A stretch of DNA of 22,406 bases, taken from the IMG/VR virus record IMGVR_UViG_3300032323_001669, positions 1-22,406 of that record; one strand, written 5' to 3'. This stretch comes from a virus. The notes under the pieces were generated by a model, which was not told where the DNA came from, ran no database searches, and was given only the letters and a program-made list of their open reading frames with translations. Of the stretch, positions 1-9,852 are shown piece by piece; within the stretch, counting starts at the first letter, position 1, and each line of letters begins with the position of its first letter. The position numbers were made by a program, and so were the translations under genes.

Positions 1-468
1 ACTAATCCAGAAACAAAGGAAGAAGAATTAGTAAATTCAGATCTTCAAACAATGGAGTATAAGAAAATTGATGAATCATTATTTAAATCAGGTAAAAATG
101 AATTTGAATTTGAATTACCATTTTCAAAAAACAAAGTAACTTTTAAATTACTTACTGTTGGCGATGATAAGAAAATGGACGAAGAGATTAAAGGCATGAA
201 AAAAGCATTAGGTCAAGAAGCTGGAGCAATTAGTATGAGAATGAAATACCAAATTACATCGGTAAATGGCGATTACACTACTAAGACTATTCGCGAATTT
301 GTTGATCAGGCCTTAATGTCAAGAGACTCTAGTGCACTACGTCAATACATTAACACAGTCACTCCTGATATATCAAATAAAGTAATTGTTACATTTAAAG
401 ATGGTCAACAAGAAGTAGTTGATCTTCCAATGAATGCGTCATTTTTCTTTCCAGGAGCAGAAGACTAG
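1..468 (+). CDS. gp26-like baseplate hub / tail assembly chaperone, 5' end outside window
   Basis: The reading frame is open from base 1, so the gene starts upstream; the first internal Met is at base 52 and 155 residues are visible. The protein is acidic to neutral, has no membrane segment, and ends in an aromatic run plus Pro (SFFFPGAED). A terminal FF(W/F)P motif of this kind is typical of the T4 gp26 baseplate family. Its place just before a small partner gene and a tape-measure gene fits the tail assembly chaperone slot of contractile phages. The likely role is in hub assembly in the infected cell. It ends with UAG, and the next gene begins in the same frame two codons later. The family call rests on motif and gene order, not on an alignment. 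Confidence 0.5.
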   Translation, partial: TNPETKEEELVNSDLQTMEYKKIDESLFKSGKNEFEFELPFSKNKVTFKLLTVGDDKKMDEEIKGMKKALGQEAGAISMRMKYQITSVNGDYTTKTIREFVDQALMSRDSSALRQYINTVTPDISNKVIVTFKDGQQEVVDLPMNASFFFPGAED

Positions 469-474
469 TTTAAT

Positions 475-816
475 ATGAGTCTTGAAAAAAACAATATCAG
501 ATCTACAGAACCGTACTCATATCTGTTTCCAGGTCCAGAGTATAGAGCAATCTTTATGACTGAAGTTTTTGAATTGACATATCATGGTAATGGTGGGTTT
601 AGTTGGCATGACGCCTGGAACATGCCAATTTCTCATCGAAGATTTAGTCTAAAAAAGATTAATGAGTTTCTAGGAAAAGTTGAAGAGCAGCGTAATGCGC
701 AGCAACAGACGATTACCGAGAAAACAGATATGTCTAAATTTAAAATGCCAGATGAAGTAAAACAGGCAATGGAAAAGACACCAGATTTTGTTTCTAAAGC
801 AAAATCAAAAAAGTAA
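475..816 (+). CDS. gp51-like small baseplate hub assembly protein
   Basis: This 113-residue protein carries a central block (GGFSWHDAWNMPISHRRF, about residues 40-57) followed by a Lys-rich, probably helical tail. A short protein with a W/Y-N-x-P-I-x-x-R-R pattern placed between gp26 and the tape measure is what T4-like phages annotate as gp51, a hub assembly catalyst or chaperone partner. The gene lies in the same frame as the preceding one, six bases after its UAG stop. The only Shine-Dalgarno-like AGGAG (453-457) is about 17 bases from the AUG, too far to be a good site. It could therefore be initiated by coupling or reached by readthrough. The function is inferred from context; an unrelated structural role is possible. 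Confidence 0.5.
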   Translation: MSLEKNNIRSTEPYSYLFPGPEYRAIFMTEVFELTYHGNGGFSWHDAWNMPISHRRFSLKKINEFLGKVEEQRNAQQQTITEKTDMSKFKMPDEVKQAMEKTPDFVSKAKSKK

Positions 817-826
817 ACATGTCTGA

Positions 827-834
827 TATTTATT
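827..834 (+). promoter_or_regulatory. TATTTATT element before the tape-measure gene
   Basis: TATTTATT lies 25 bases before the AUG at 852, in a 35-base gap. It is the first of six such elements near gene starts in the window. Promoter activity is inferred from this recurrence. Confidence 0.35.
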
Positions 835-851
835 CACATACAGTGTAGACT

Positions 852-3203
852 ATGGCTGATCAAAATCAACAATCAGGAAAAGAATTATTGAGTAGTTTAA
901 AGGAAGCTTTAAATATTCAAGGGGATTTTCGTGATATATTAAAAGATTCTATAAAAGAATTAGATAAAACATTAGGCTCTTATGATAAAATATTAGCTAA
1001 AGTTGGAGCCATTAATAAGTCTGTTATTAATACAAAAGATATTAATAAAACTATTCAAAAAACTGTAGAATCTCAATTTACAAATAAGCAAAAATTAGAA
1101 GATCTAGAAAAAAAATTTACCGCATCAGGAGGTATCCAAATACAACAAGCAAATACTCTTTTATCTAACATAAATGAGATTAAAAAATTAGAAGATGAAA
1201 TTCTAACTGCTACAAAAGAAAGAGAATTAGAAATTAATCAAGAATTAGCCGTATTAGAACATCAATTAACTATAAAGAAAAATAGTCTAGATATTGAAGT
1301 ATTAGCGTATGCAGAAGCAGTTAAGAAACAAGAATTAGATAAAGAATCATTAAAGATTCTTAATGAACAACTTACAGAAGAGAAAAAAATAGAAAAAACA
1401 ATAGGTTCAGCAGGAGCATTAGCTAAATTATTTGGTCAAAACTTAAATGTTGGAAATGAGACCTATGAAAAAATGGTCGAAAAAGCTAGAGAATTAGAAA
1501 AAACAAATGCATCATTTAAATCATTACGAGTTTTAATGTTTGGAATGAAAACTGCTATAAAAGAAGGTTTACAAGATCCTTTAGTTAGCGTAGGCATGGT
1601 TATGAAAGCTAATTCTATGATAATGTCTGGCTTAAAATCAGCTTTTGGATTTATTACTAGTGTTGTAAAAAAAGTACTAGACATAATTACTGGTTGGAAT
1701 GGTAAAATATTTGAGTTTGGTAAAAATTTAGGTGTAGGAGAAAGGGACTCTAGGAGACTAATGGGTCATTTCAAAAATATATCTGATAATTCTGGGCCTT
1801 TACTTATTAGAACTAGTAAAATAGCAGAAGCTTTTACTAGTATGACAGAGAGTCTTGGATTTATGGCTCCTATGAATAGTGAGATGTTGACAACTGCAAC
1901 TCTTCTACAAAGACAATTTGGTTTTACAGCAGAACATATTAATTCAATCAATCAACTTCAGGCACTAAGTGGAAAATCTTTTAAAGAAACATTTGATACT
2001 ATAAATGGTGTTAGTAAAGCAGAAGGTGGAAGATTAAAATTCATGATGACTGAAAGACAAGTCATGGGTGAAATTTCAAAAGTCTCATCTCTTGTTCTTC
2101 TTAATTTTAAAGGTAACGTACCAGCATTAACATCTGCAGTAGTTCAGTCAAAAAAATTAGGAATAAGTCTTAATGAAGTTGCTGCTACGGCAAACGGATT
2201 TTTAGATTTTGAATCAAGTATATCAAAAGAATTTGAAGCTCAACTACTTACTGGAAAAGATTTAAATTTACAGACTCTTAGACGTTTAGCTTTAAATCAT
2301 GATACAAAAGGCATGATGGACGAGATAGGAAAAAGAATTCCATCTATGTTAGCCTTTGAAAAAATGAATACTATCGAAAGACAATCATATGCAGAAGCGC
2401 TGAATATGACTGAAGAGGGTATGGCTGAAATCATTAAAAAACAAGAAATTAATAATAAACTAGGTACTCAAGGCGCAAAGGACGGTGCTGAGGCGTATAG
2501 AATATTAAAAGAAAGAGGATTAACACATGATCAAATAATCCAAAAAATGAGAGCAGAGGGCGCGGAAACTTATGCGACCCAATCTATTACTGAAAGATGG
2601 AATGCTCTTATTGAAAGAATACAGGATAAAATCGGTCAAATGGCCGAAGGCCCATTAGGAAAGATAGTCAATCAATTTATAGATATAGTTAGCCAAGCTG
2701 GTTTTTTTGAAGGCTTAATGGAAAAAGTTAAAGGCGTAATCGAATCTATAACTAATTTCTTTAAAGACCTACCAGGAAGAGTTCAACAATTATTAAAAAT
2801 GGCACAAACAATACTTGATATTGTTAGTATGATTCAAGCGGCAGCTGCAGTAGCATTGACATTTGTACCAGGCGGGCAAGCTGCTGCAATTGGAATGGGC
2901 ATCAGTGCTTTAAAAACTGCCACTGCGGGATATGCTGCTGGAGAGGCGGCTAATTTTGTTGGAGAAATGGCGCTAAAATCAAAACAAACGTCTAATCAAG
3001 CTGCTGCAGGTAGTACTGGAAATCAATCTAATAATAATCAGAATAAGCAGCCAATAAATATTACTATCTCTCCAAAATATGATGGACAACACACAGCAGT
3101 AGTTGCTCAAGCTAACAATCAATCTTCTGCAGGTTTAGATAATACTAATACAACAGTTTATGCGCCAACAAATATAGGGAACTCTGGACAAACGACCCGT
3201 TAA
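852..3203 (+). CDS. tail tape-measure protein (gp29-like)
   Basis: At 783 residues this has the layout of a tape-measure protein. There are long charged helices likely to form coiled coil (roughly residues 30-215), then a mixed central region with conserved-looking tape-measure phrases such as LLTGKDLNLQTLRRLAL. A hydrophobic Ala/Gly-rich stretch follows (about 660-705), and the tail is Asn/Gln/Ser-rich. It sets tail length and fills the tube lumen before ejection. T4 gp29 has about 590 residues, so a somewhat longer tail would be expected here. It follows the gp26/gp51-like pair, the normal position for this gene. A TATTTATT element lies 25 bases before the start codon. Confidence 0.75.
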   Translation: MADQNQQSGKELLSSLKEALNIQGDFRDILKDSIKELDKTLGSYDKILAKVGAINKSVINTKDINKTIQKTVESQFTNKQKLEDLEKKFTASGGIQIQQANTLLSNINEIKKLEDEILTATKERELEINQELAVLEHQLTIKKNSLDIEVLAYAEAVKKQELDKESLKILNEQLTEEKKIEKTIGSAGALAKLFGQNLNVGNETYEKMVEKARELEKTNASFKSLRVLMFGMKTAIKEGLQDPLVSVGMVMKANSMIMSGLKSAFGFITSVVKKVLDIITGWNGKIFEFGKNLGVGERDSRRLMGHFKNISDNSGPLLIRTSKIAEAFTSMTESLGFMAPMNSEMLTTATLLQRQFGFTAEHINSINQLQALSGKSFKETFDTINGVSKAEGGRLKFMMTERQVMGEISKVSSLVLLNFKGNVPALTSAVVQSKKLGISLNEVAATANGFLDFESSISKEFEAQLLTGKDLNLQTLRRLALNHDTKGMMDEIGKRIPSMLAFEKMNTIERQSYAEALNMTEEGMAEIIKKQEINNKLGTQGAKDGAEAYRILKERGLTHDQIIQKMRAEGAETYATQSITERWNALIERIQDKIGQMAEGPLGKIVNQFIDIVSQAGFFEGLMEKVKGVIESITNFFKDLPGRVQQLLKMAQTILDIVSMIQAAAAVALTFVPGGQAAAIGMGISALKTATAGYAAGEAANFVGEMALKSKQTSNQAAAGSTGNQSNNNQNKQPINITISPKYDGQHTAVVAQANNQSSAGLDNTNTTVYAPTNIGNSGQTTR

Positions 3204-3222
3204 TAATAAAACTATTTAAATA

Positions 3223-5319
3223 ATGCCACTAGTAAATTTAAAAACTGTATATAAATCTGGGAGTTGGACACAGGATGGAGGTGTTCCACATACTGATTAT
3301 ACGCCAAATATGGCGCCCGGTAGTGTGGGATTAAGATATAATACAGTATCTACATCTAATCAATTTGCTTTTTATAAAAATAATATAAATAATATTGGGT
3401 TAGATCAAATTAAATCTGTTAAAAATAATGGGTATGGTTTAGCTAATCTAAAAACAGACTATAAAACATTAAAGTTTGGTAATGATCAGCCTAATGGTGG
3501 ATCATCTGGCCAACCTTTTATTACTTCAAATCAATTTGGAGTAATTACTACACCAGAAGGTAATATTTTTGTAAATGGAGGTAATGATTATAGATCGTTA
3601 TTTAATGATTGGCCTGTTAGAGGCGGCACATATCCTTCAAATGAAATTGACTATAGAAGAATTAATGCTTTTTTAAAAACAGCAAAAGGACAACAATTCA
3701 TAGATAAGCAAAAAACATTGCAGTTTATGAATCCTAAAATAGAGACAGCCCCTAGTTTCCTAGATGCTGGAGAAAATAGTGTTATACCTGGTCTTATTGA
3801 AAATACAAGAGTCTATAATGAAAATAACACATTAAATCAAGTAGCAATTCAAGGTGGCGGTTTTCATTTACCTAGAGTAGGAATACCTGGAATTGGTATT
3901 TTCCAAGAATTCTATGCTAATACAGTAGGTTTACAGAATCTAAGTAATTCTAGTACACTAAATAGACTTGAATTATTAAGAAAAATAAAAATTAGTGGAT
4001 TACAAAATAGTGGATTAACTAATTTTGGTAGTATTGCTAATATAGCACTAGCTAAAAAACTAGGTATAGCTTTAAGCCCATTTACCATGTTTAACTATCC
4101 AGGTGGCCCCACGTCATCAGATAGACAACGAAATACAATAATCGGCAGATACACAGATACGACATTAGTTAGCTCAGATACAGCTATGGTGTATGCCCAG
4201 TTAGCTAAGCAAAAACCTTTTCAAGGAAATCCTGTAGATTTTATTAGAGATTTTAGAAGTGGAATTCCTGCATATAAGAATAATTCATCAGGATCTTTAA
4301 GATGGACGCAATCAAAATCTCAACAGTTTAGAATAGGATTACAAAACCCAGGCGCAATACAACAAGGATTGCCGCATGGAAAACCTACAGATTATACTGT
4401 AAGAGTTGCATCAGACGCCCTTAATATGCTAATGCCTAAAATTCAAAATAATTTAGATATTGATCCTTGGTTAGAATTAGGGTATAAAGATTCTATAAAA
4501 TTAGGATTTGAATGTTTAAGTAATGATAATACAACAAAATCAACAGCTTTACTATTTAGAGCTTTGTTAACTAATGGATTTACTGATAATAATACAGCAG
4601 TATTAAATCCATTAAGATATATGGGTCGCGGAGAAGAATTTTTTACATATCAAGGATTTACAAGAGATATATCATTTTCATTTAAAATTGCAGCATTATC
4701 AAGAGATGAATTAAAGCCACTCTATAATAAACTAAACTATCTTATTTCACAAGTATATCCTGATTATTCTCCTACTAAAGGAATAATGAGAGCGCCTATA
4801 GTAAAAGTTACTTTAGGAGATTATTTATATAGAGTACCAGGTTTTTTACAAAGCGTAAATGTAACAGTAGATAATTCAACTAGTTGGGAGATTAACTTAG
4901 AAAATAGCACTAGTGTTCAAGAATTACCGCATGTGTTAGAAGTACAGATATCATTTAAACCAATACACGATATTTTACCAGAAAGATCTGCGTATAAAGA
5001 GATTATTAGAAAAAGTACACAGGTTGTTAAAAATCCATTTAATACTTTATCCGGTTACGGGGTTGGAAATACAGAAGTTGATACATCAAATCTTCAACCA
5101 ATAAATCAAGTAAGTAGATTAATTGGAAATTCTGAAAATAATTTTATATCTCCTAGTATTGGATTAGAGGCGGTACCTCCAACTTTACGCTCTGCTGGGT
5201 TAAACATACCTCCTAGAATATTACCACCAACTCCTTTAATATCAGACTCAGAATTAACATTATTCCCACCAGGAACTGCAAGACCTGAATTTGAAACAGA
5301 AAGACCTTTCGGTGCTTAA
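3223..5319 (+). CDS. baseplate tail-tube cap / tube initiator protein (gp48/gp54-like C-terminal domain)
   Basis: The first ~390 of 698 residues are Asn/Gly/Tyr-rich and I do not recognise them. From about residue 395 to 590 the protein resembles the tube-like fold shared by T4 gp48 and gp54. It has a block with YNKLNYLISQVYPDY, then RAPIVKVTLGDYLYRVPGFL and a STSWEINLE segment near residues 520-565, followed by a strand ending in ISFKPIHDILP. These proteins sit on the baseplate hub and start tube polymerisation. The last ~90 residues are Pro-rich and probably extended. It is about twice the length of T4 gp48, so the N-terminal half may be an added decoration or hub-contact domain. It could also be described only as a baseplate structural protein. 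Confidence 0.55.
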   Translation: MPLVNLKTVYKSGSWTQDGGVPHTDYTPNMAPGSVGLRYNTVSTSNQFAFYKNNINNIGLDQIKSVKNNGYGLANLKTDYKTLKFGNDQPNGGSSGQPFITSNQFGVITTPEGNIFVNGGNDYRSLFNDWPVRGGTYPSNEIDYRRINAFLKTAKGQQFIDKQKTLQFMNPKIETAPSFLDAGENSVIPGLIENTRVYNENNTLNQVAIQGGGFHLPRVGIPGIGIFQEFYANTVGLQNLSNSSTLNRLELLRKIKISGLQNSGLTNFGSIANIALAKKLGIALSPFTMFNYPGGPTSSDRQRNTIIGRYTDTTLVSSDTAMVYAQLAKQKPFQGNPVDFIRDFRSGIPAYKNNSSGSLRWTQSKSQQFRIGLQNPGAIQQGLPHGKPTDYTVRVASDALNMLMPKIQNNLDIDPWLELGYKDSIKLGFECLSNDNTTKSTALLFRALLTNGFTDNNTAVLNPLRYMGRGEEFFTYQGFTRDISFSFKIAALSRDELKPLYNKLNYLISQVYPDYSPTKGIMRAPIVKVTLGDYLYRVPGFLQSVNVTVDNSTSWEINLENSTSVQELPHVLEVQISFKPIHDILPERSAYKEIIRKSTQVVKNPFNTLSGYGVGNTEVDTSNLQPINQVSRLIGNSENNFISPSIGLEAVPPTLRSAGLNIPPRILPPTPLISDSELTLFPPGTARPEFETERPFGA

Positions 5320-5347
5320 TAATAGAATAATACATAAATAAAAACTA

Positions 5348-5665
5348 ATGAATAATAGATATCAAAATATAAGAACACTTTTAAGTGATCCAAATAATGT
5401 AAGATCACAAAAGCTCTATGCCAATTCTATATATCCAGATATTCCACTATCTAATAATGATAGCTATGTTATAACAGTTTTAGGCGATAGGTTAGATCTA
5501 TTAGCATTAGATTTTTATGGAGATATTGGATATTGGTGGATTATCGCATCTGCGAATTCTTTACCTGGAGACAGTTTATTTCCACCTCCCGGAATGCAAT
5601 TAAGATTACCAGCAGATTTACAAACAACGTTAAATAATTACAATCAAGTAAATATAGTAAGATAG
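5348..5665 (+). CDS. LysM-like baseplate protein (gp53 / P2 gpX / Afp7 type)
   Basis: This is a 105-residue protein with one compact domain. The segment LGDRLDLLALDFYGDIGYWW (about 44-63) is followed by IIASAN and by PPPGMQLRLP (about 77-86). The order 'D-x-L-x-x-I-A-x-x-x-Y-G-D, W-W, I-A-x-x-N, P-x-G-x-x-L-x-(I/L)-P' is characteristic of LysM-like proteins that lock the hub in contractile injection systems, and of the N-terminal part of T4 gp53. It lies directly before the large hub gene, as Afp7-type proteins precede the spike/hub gene. It ends with UAG, followed by one GUU codon and the AUG of the hub gene in the same frame. Confidence 0.7.
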   Translation: MNNRYQNIRTLLSDPNNVRSQKLYANSIYPDIPLSNNDSYVITVLGDRLDLLALDFYGDIGYWWIIASANSLPGDSLFPPPGMQLRLPADLQTTLNNYNQVNIVR

Positions 5666-5668
5666 GTT

Positions 5669-8600
5669 ATGGACTTAGAAAAAATATGTAATATTGCAGG
5701 ATATCCCATGTATCCATGGGCATCTGCTCAATTAAAAAAAAGAAGTGAAATTTTATCAAAATCAATTCGTTCTGAAGAAGAGATAAATTATCTTGGTAAT
5801 AAAGGTGCTTGGATTAGAGTTATATCTTCAGTCAATTTAGAAGAATCATTTATTAAATATTTTAAAGATCAATATGGTTCTTTTACGGGTTTTACAGATA
5901 CTAGTAATAGCCCTGAAATTTTAGCTAAAAACTTTATACTATTTGGTGGAACTTCTGTATATGAATCTAGACTACGATCTGGTATTAATCTAGGTGGTGC
6001 TTACTCTATACTTGGAGATAAAGAAGTAAAAGAATATGGATATCGCCCAATGCCAGGTATTACAGCAATGACTATAGAATCAACTGGTAGAATGGGATCT
6101 CTTAGACAGGCAACCGTCAACTTTAGAGTCTCAGATAAAATGCAGCTTGATGTTATGGATGCGCTATATTTTAGACCTGGTTTTTCATTATTAATAGAAT
6201 ACGGACATGCCAAATATATAGATAATAATGGAAATCTGCAGTCTACAGAGAGTCTAATGATAGATCCTTTTAAAACAACAGATAAAGAAAATATTGGTAT
6301 AGAAATATCAAGAAAAATAAAAAAATCAGCTGGTAATTATGGTGGAATGTTATCGATAATAACTAGTTTTAACTTCTCAATGACATCTGATGGCGGATAT
6401 GATTGCGTTTTAAAAACAGTATCGCTTGGTGGCGTTATGGGTAATTATCCAATTAATAAATTAGAGTCTTTACCAGCAATCTATATTAAACAATTAAAAG
6501 CTTTTTTAGATAAGCAGAGAAAGGAAAGAGAAGCAGCTGAAAGAGCGGCTGTTGAAGCGGCAGCAAAAGAAGAATTAGGTAAATTACCAAAATCTACTAA
6601 GGATAATTGGGCTGATTTAAAAATAACAGACATAGCCTCTAATTTAATTTATAACATATATCCAGAGTATTTTGCCCCTGCGGCTAATAATAACGCTACC
6701 ACAGCTGAACGAGCAAATTTTGCTGTCAATAATGGATTACAAACATACATTAAATATGATAAAGATGAAGTAGCTGCTGATACGAAACGTTATCTTAATG
6801 ATGATAACAACGAGGTGGCCTTTCAAAACACAGATATTAAGGCTTTCATGATTGGGCAATTTGGCCCGGGACAAAACGCTGGTGCAATCGCTTTTGGCAA
6901 ATCTAGTTTTGATGAAGGAACACGACTCAAATATATAGCAACGCCAGAATCGACACCTCAACAAAAAGGTGACATATACGTGCGCATCGATCCTAGTTGG
7001 ATATTTGAGTCCTTTACAGGCGCTGGCGGGACTTTTACTGATGATAGAACTGTTCCTAATACTTCAACCACTCAAAGAATCAAATATGTAGAATCTACGG
7101 ATGGTTCTGATACTACTACTTCAGAAGTAATAGTATTTAGTAACTGGTTTGATGCAGTTGATGACATTTTTGATAAAAAATTAACTTACTGGGACAACTC
7201 TCAAAAAAATCGACCAAAAGCCGAAAGGCTGAAATTCACTATTGGCATTACTTATACTGGAGATAAGGCAGATGCAAGAGACGTATTTCTTTCAGATTCT
7301 ACGGAGTGGAAAGTAAAAAATATATTTTTTCGTAAAAGGATAACTACAACGCCTAATATTAAAGAACCGCCTATTCCTAATTTAGTATTAGAACATGAAA
7401 ATGATGGCCAAACATATCAAATTATTTTAGGAGATGTTATTTCTTTTGTAGGAATCACTAATCCGGATTTATCAGTTATTATAGATATTATAGAAGATGG
7501 ACCTAATCAAGATTTAAAGAAAAACAAAGTTGCTATACAAACTGATGAAATAAACGAACGCGTTGCGACTCAAATACAGGACATTAGCAATAGATATCAA
7601 ATAGAAACTGATGCAAAGACTCTTCAAGCTCTTGCAAGTTCTCAATCTGCTATCGAATTAATGTTAAGATCTATCTCATTATATGCTATAAGCCAACAAA
7701 AACCAGATGTAACACTGGATGATAATTTTATAAAAGATTTATTTTCTGAAGGCGCCTATTCAAAAATATTTAAAAAAATCAACGGAGGCAAACTTCCTGC
7801 TAAAAAATATGAATTAAGTGATTTTACTAGGTATATAAATGGATCGATGAATGCCTCAGACAGATTAGAAGTTAATCTTCGATATGGAAATAGTGCATAT
7901 TTAATGTCTGCTGAAAATACATCTGAAGATATTAATTTATTAGAAATCATACCACAGGTTGAATTAACAAATTTATTTAAAGTTAAACAATTACCATATG
8001 GTGAACGAGCAGATGTTTTAATTGATGATGCACCTGATGTATCTATTTATATAAGTCTTGGCTTATTTTTAATGATGTTAAATCATTGTAGTCTATTATA
8101 TAATAAAGGAAAACAAGATGATACAGTAGTGCCTATGACATATGTTGATTTTAATCCATCAACTAATTATTATTTGAGTAGTATAAATCAGTTTTCTATT
8201 GATCCATTTAGTTTTATTCTGCCATATTACGGAAATGATACTACGTATAAAAAATTGTTTAAACCCGGTATTATCAATAGTAATAATCAAATAGAACTTA
8301 AAATACCAGGTTCTACTATACAACCGCACTCTGTTTTTAAATTTAGTAATGATAAATTAAGTAAAGGACTTTTAAACAATAAAGTGGATTTAAATGGTAA
8401 ATCAGATGGTTATATTGGTAGAACAATGGATACTCTAGTAAATATTAATTTTCTACTAAAAATAATTAAAGATTATAGTACATCAAGCGATTTTGGTGAA
8501 ACCTATTTTCAATCAATATTAGAAAATATTACCGGTGCTTTAAATAAATCAACAGGATATTATAACGCTTTTAGATTATCTTATAGTGACAGTGCTAATA

Positions 8601-9832
8601 CATATATGATTGTTGATGATCAAGTGCAATTAAAACCAGATCCAAAAGTACAATCATTGCAATATAATATAATAACGCCTTCACCTGAATCTCCAGAAAT
8701 ACCTATACAAGGAAAAGGCTCTATTGCTAGATCATTTGAACTAAGAACAGACATTAGTAATCGTATTTCAAGTATGTTGGCTATTTCTACAAACGCTGGA
8801 GCTGGTACCCAAGTCGGTATGGGCAAAAATATGGGCGATTTTGGAGTATATAATACTGGATCATATGATAGATATATGCCGGTTAAAACAAGTGATTCAT
8901 CTTCAATAGCTCCGCAAAATAATGTTCAAGAATGCCAAGCAGCTATAAACTTTGATACGGTTGTAACATCTATATATGGACTATCTAATAGTCAAAATAA
9001 AGAGATTCTTTCAACTCAACAGGTACAGAATGCTATGTCATACTATAAAGATAGAATGGCTCGCGTTAAAAATGAACAGCCGCAGTCTGTATCGGCTATG
9101 ATTATACCAATCAGAACTACTATTACAATGGATGGATTTAGTGGTATGTATCCATTTCAATTATTTACGGTAAATGAGAATGTATTACCATATAGATATA
9201 GTTCAGCTAATTTAAATAATGGAAAAGTAGCATTTACTACAACTAAAATAACTCATAACTTTAGTAATAATGAGTGGGTGACTTCTATGGATGGACTTAT
9301 GACATTCCTTAAAAATCCAACAGATGAACAAGTAACCGCGACTATAACACAGGGAGCAATTGAAGTAAACATTACTGCAACGGGTAATGTAGTGCCTTCT
9401 ACTGGAGATTATCCAAATATAATATTTGCAGATAAAGTAGTCGGTCCATCTACACCATCAAAAGATAATATATATAAACCTCTTTTACAAGATGTTCAAG
9501 CTGCCGCTGCAGCTGCTGGGCTTACGGTTAGTATTACAACTGCTGTATCAGGTCATAATGAAACTACTAATACAGGCACACCGAGTAGACACGTTTCAGG
9601 TAATGCCGTTGATATCGCAGTAATAAATGGAGTAGGTTCTGGTGGAGCATTTAGTAGTACTAGTGGCAATGCAACATTTAGAGAACTTGGAAATAAATTT
9701 AAAAATGAACTGGTTTCACTAGGGTATAGTTGGAATGTAGAAGACGGCCAACCTAAAGCAGTTTTATGGCAAACTAGTGCTGGAGGAAACCACTTTAACC
9801 ATGTTCACGTTTCTCGTAAACCATCACCTTAA
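5669..9832 (+). CDS. large baseplate hub protein with C-terminal LAS/M15-type zinc peptidase
   Basis: This 1387-residue protein appears to combine a gp27-like hub with a cell-wall lysin. The N-terminal ~260 residues include a hub-like block (RPMPGITAMTIESTGRMGSL, then YFRPGFSLLIEYG). A charged Ala-rich helix follows near 270-305, then a long unrecognised middle. The C-terminal domain starts near residue 1264. It has PSRHVSGNAVDIA, giving H1308 and D1315 six residues apart, and HFNHVHVS with H1375, H1378 and H1380. That H-x6-D plus H-x-H pattern is the zinc site of LAS-superfamily peptidases (M15 D-Ala-D-Ala or endopeptidase type). The likely job is to cut peptidoglycan stem peptides as the tail tip crosses the envelope, where T4 uses the lysozyme domain of gp5. 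The start is three bases after the previous stop. Confidence 0.7.
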   Translation: MDLEKICNIAGYPMYPWASAQLKKRSEILSKSIRSEEEINYLGNKGAWIRVISSVNLEESFIKYFKDQYGSFTGFTDTSNSPEILAKNFILFGGTSVYESRLRSGINLGGAYSILGDKEVKEYGYRPMPGITAMTIESTGRMGSLRQATVNFRVSDKMQLDVMDALYFRPGFSLLIEYGHAKYIDNNGNLQSTESLMIDPFKTTDKENIGIEISRKIKKSAGNYGGMLSIITSFNFSMTSDGGYDCVLKTVSLGGVMGNYPINKLESLPAIYIKQLKAFLDKQRKEREAAERAAVEAAAKEELGKLPKSTKDNWADLKITDIASNLIYNIYPEYFAPAANNNATTAERANFAVNNGLQTYIKYDKDEVAADTKRYLNDDNNEVAFQNTDIKAFMIGQFGPGQNAGAIAFGKSSFDEGTRLKYIATPESTPQQKGDIYVRIDPSWIFESFTGAGGTFTDDRTVPNTSTTQRIKYVESTDGSDTTTSEVIVFSNWFDAVDDIFDKKLTYWDNSQKNRPKAERLKFTIGITYTGDKADARDVFLSDSTEWKVKNIFFRKRITTTPNIKEPPIPNLVLEHENDGQTYQIILGDVISFVGITNPDLSVIIDIIEDGPNQDLKKNKVAIQTDEINERVATQIQDISNRYQIETDAKTLQALASSQSAIELMLRSISLYAISQQKPDVTLDDNFIKDLFSEGAYSKIFKKINGGKLPAKKYELSDFTRYINGSMNASDRLEVNLRYGNSAYLMSAENTSEDINLLEIIPQVELTNLFKVKQLPYGERADVLIDDAPDVSIYISLGLFLMMLNHCSLLYNKGKQDDTVVPMTYVDFNPSTNYYLSSINQFSIDPFSFILPYYGNDTTYKKLFKPGIINSNNQIELKIPGSTIQPHSVFKFSNDKLSKGLLNNKVDLNGKSDGYIGRTMDTLVNINFLLKIIKDYSTSSDFGETYFQSILENITGALNKSTGYYNAFRLSYSDSANTYMIVDDQVQLKPDPKVQSLQYNIITPSPESPEIPIQGKGSIARSFELRTDISNRISSMLAISTNAGAGTQVGMGKNMGDFGVYNTGSYDRYMPVKTSDSSSIAPQNNVQECQAAINFDTVVTSIYGLSNSQNKEILSTQQVQNAMSYYKDRMARVKNEQPQSVSAMIIPIRTTITMDGFSGMYPFQLFTVNENVLPYRYSSANLNNGKVAFTTTKITHNFSNNEWVTSMDGLMTFLKNPTDEQVTATITQGAIEVNITATGNVVPSTGDYPNIIFADKVVGPSTPSKDNIYKPLLQDVQAAAAAAGLTVSITTAVSGHNETTNTGTPSRHVSGNAVDIAVINGVGSGGAFSSTSGNATFRELGNKFKNELVSLGYSWNVEDGQPKAVLWQTSAGGNHFNHVHVSRKPSP

Positions 9833-9852
9833 AAATTTAAAAAGAATAAAAT

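Noticed and set aside
1463-1951. Open frames on the minus strand inside the tape-measure gene
   Set aside because: They are opposite a long, well-supported gene, have no recognisable motifs and no leader; the same applies to the other minus-strand frames across the window.
466-5665. Genome-wide reassignment of UAG to an amino acid, as in some crAss-like phages
   Set aside because: No gene is split by repeated internal UAG codons and the genes are full length with UAG absent inside; only two junctions are suggestive of readthrough.
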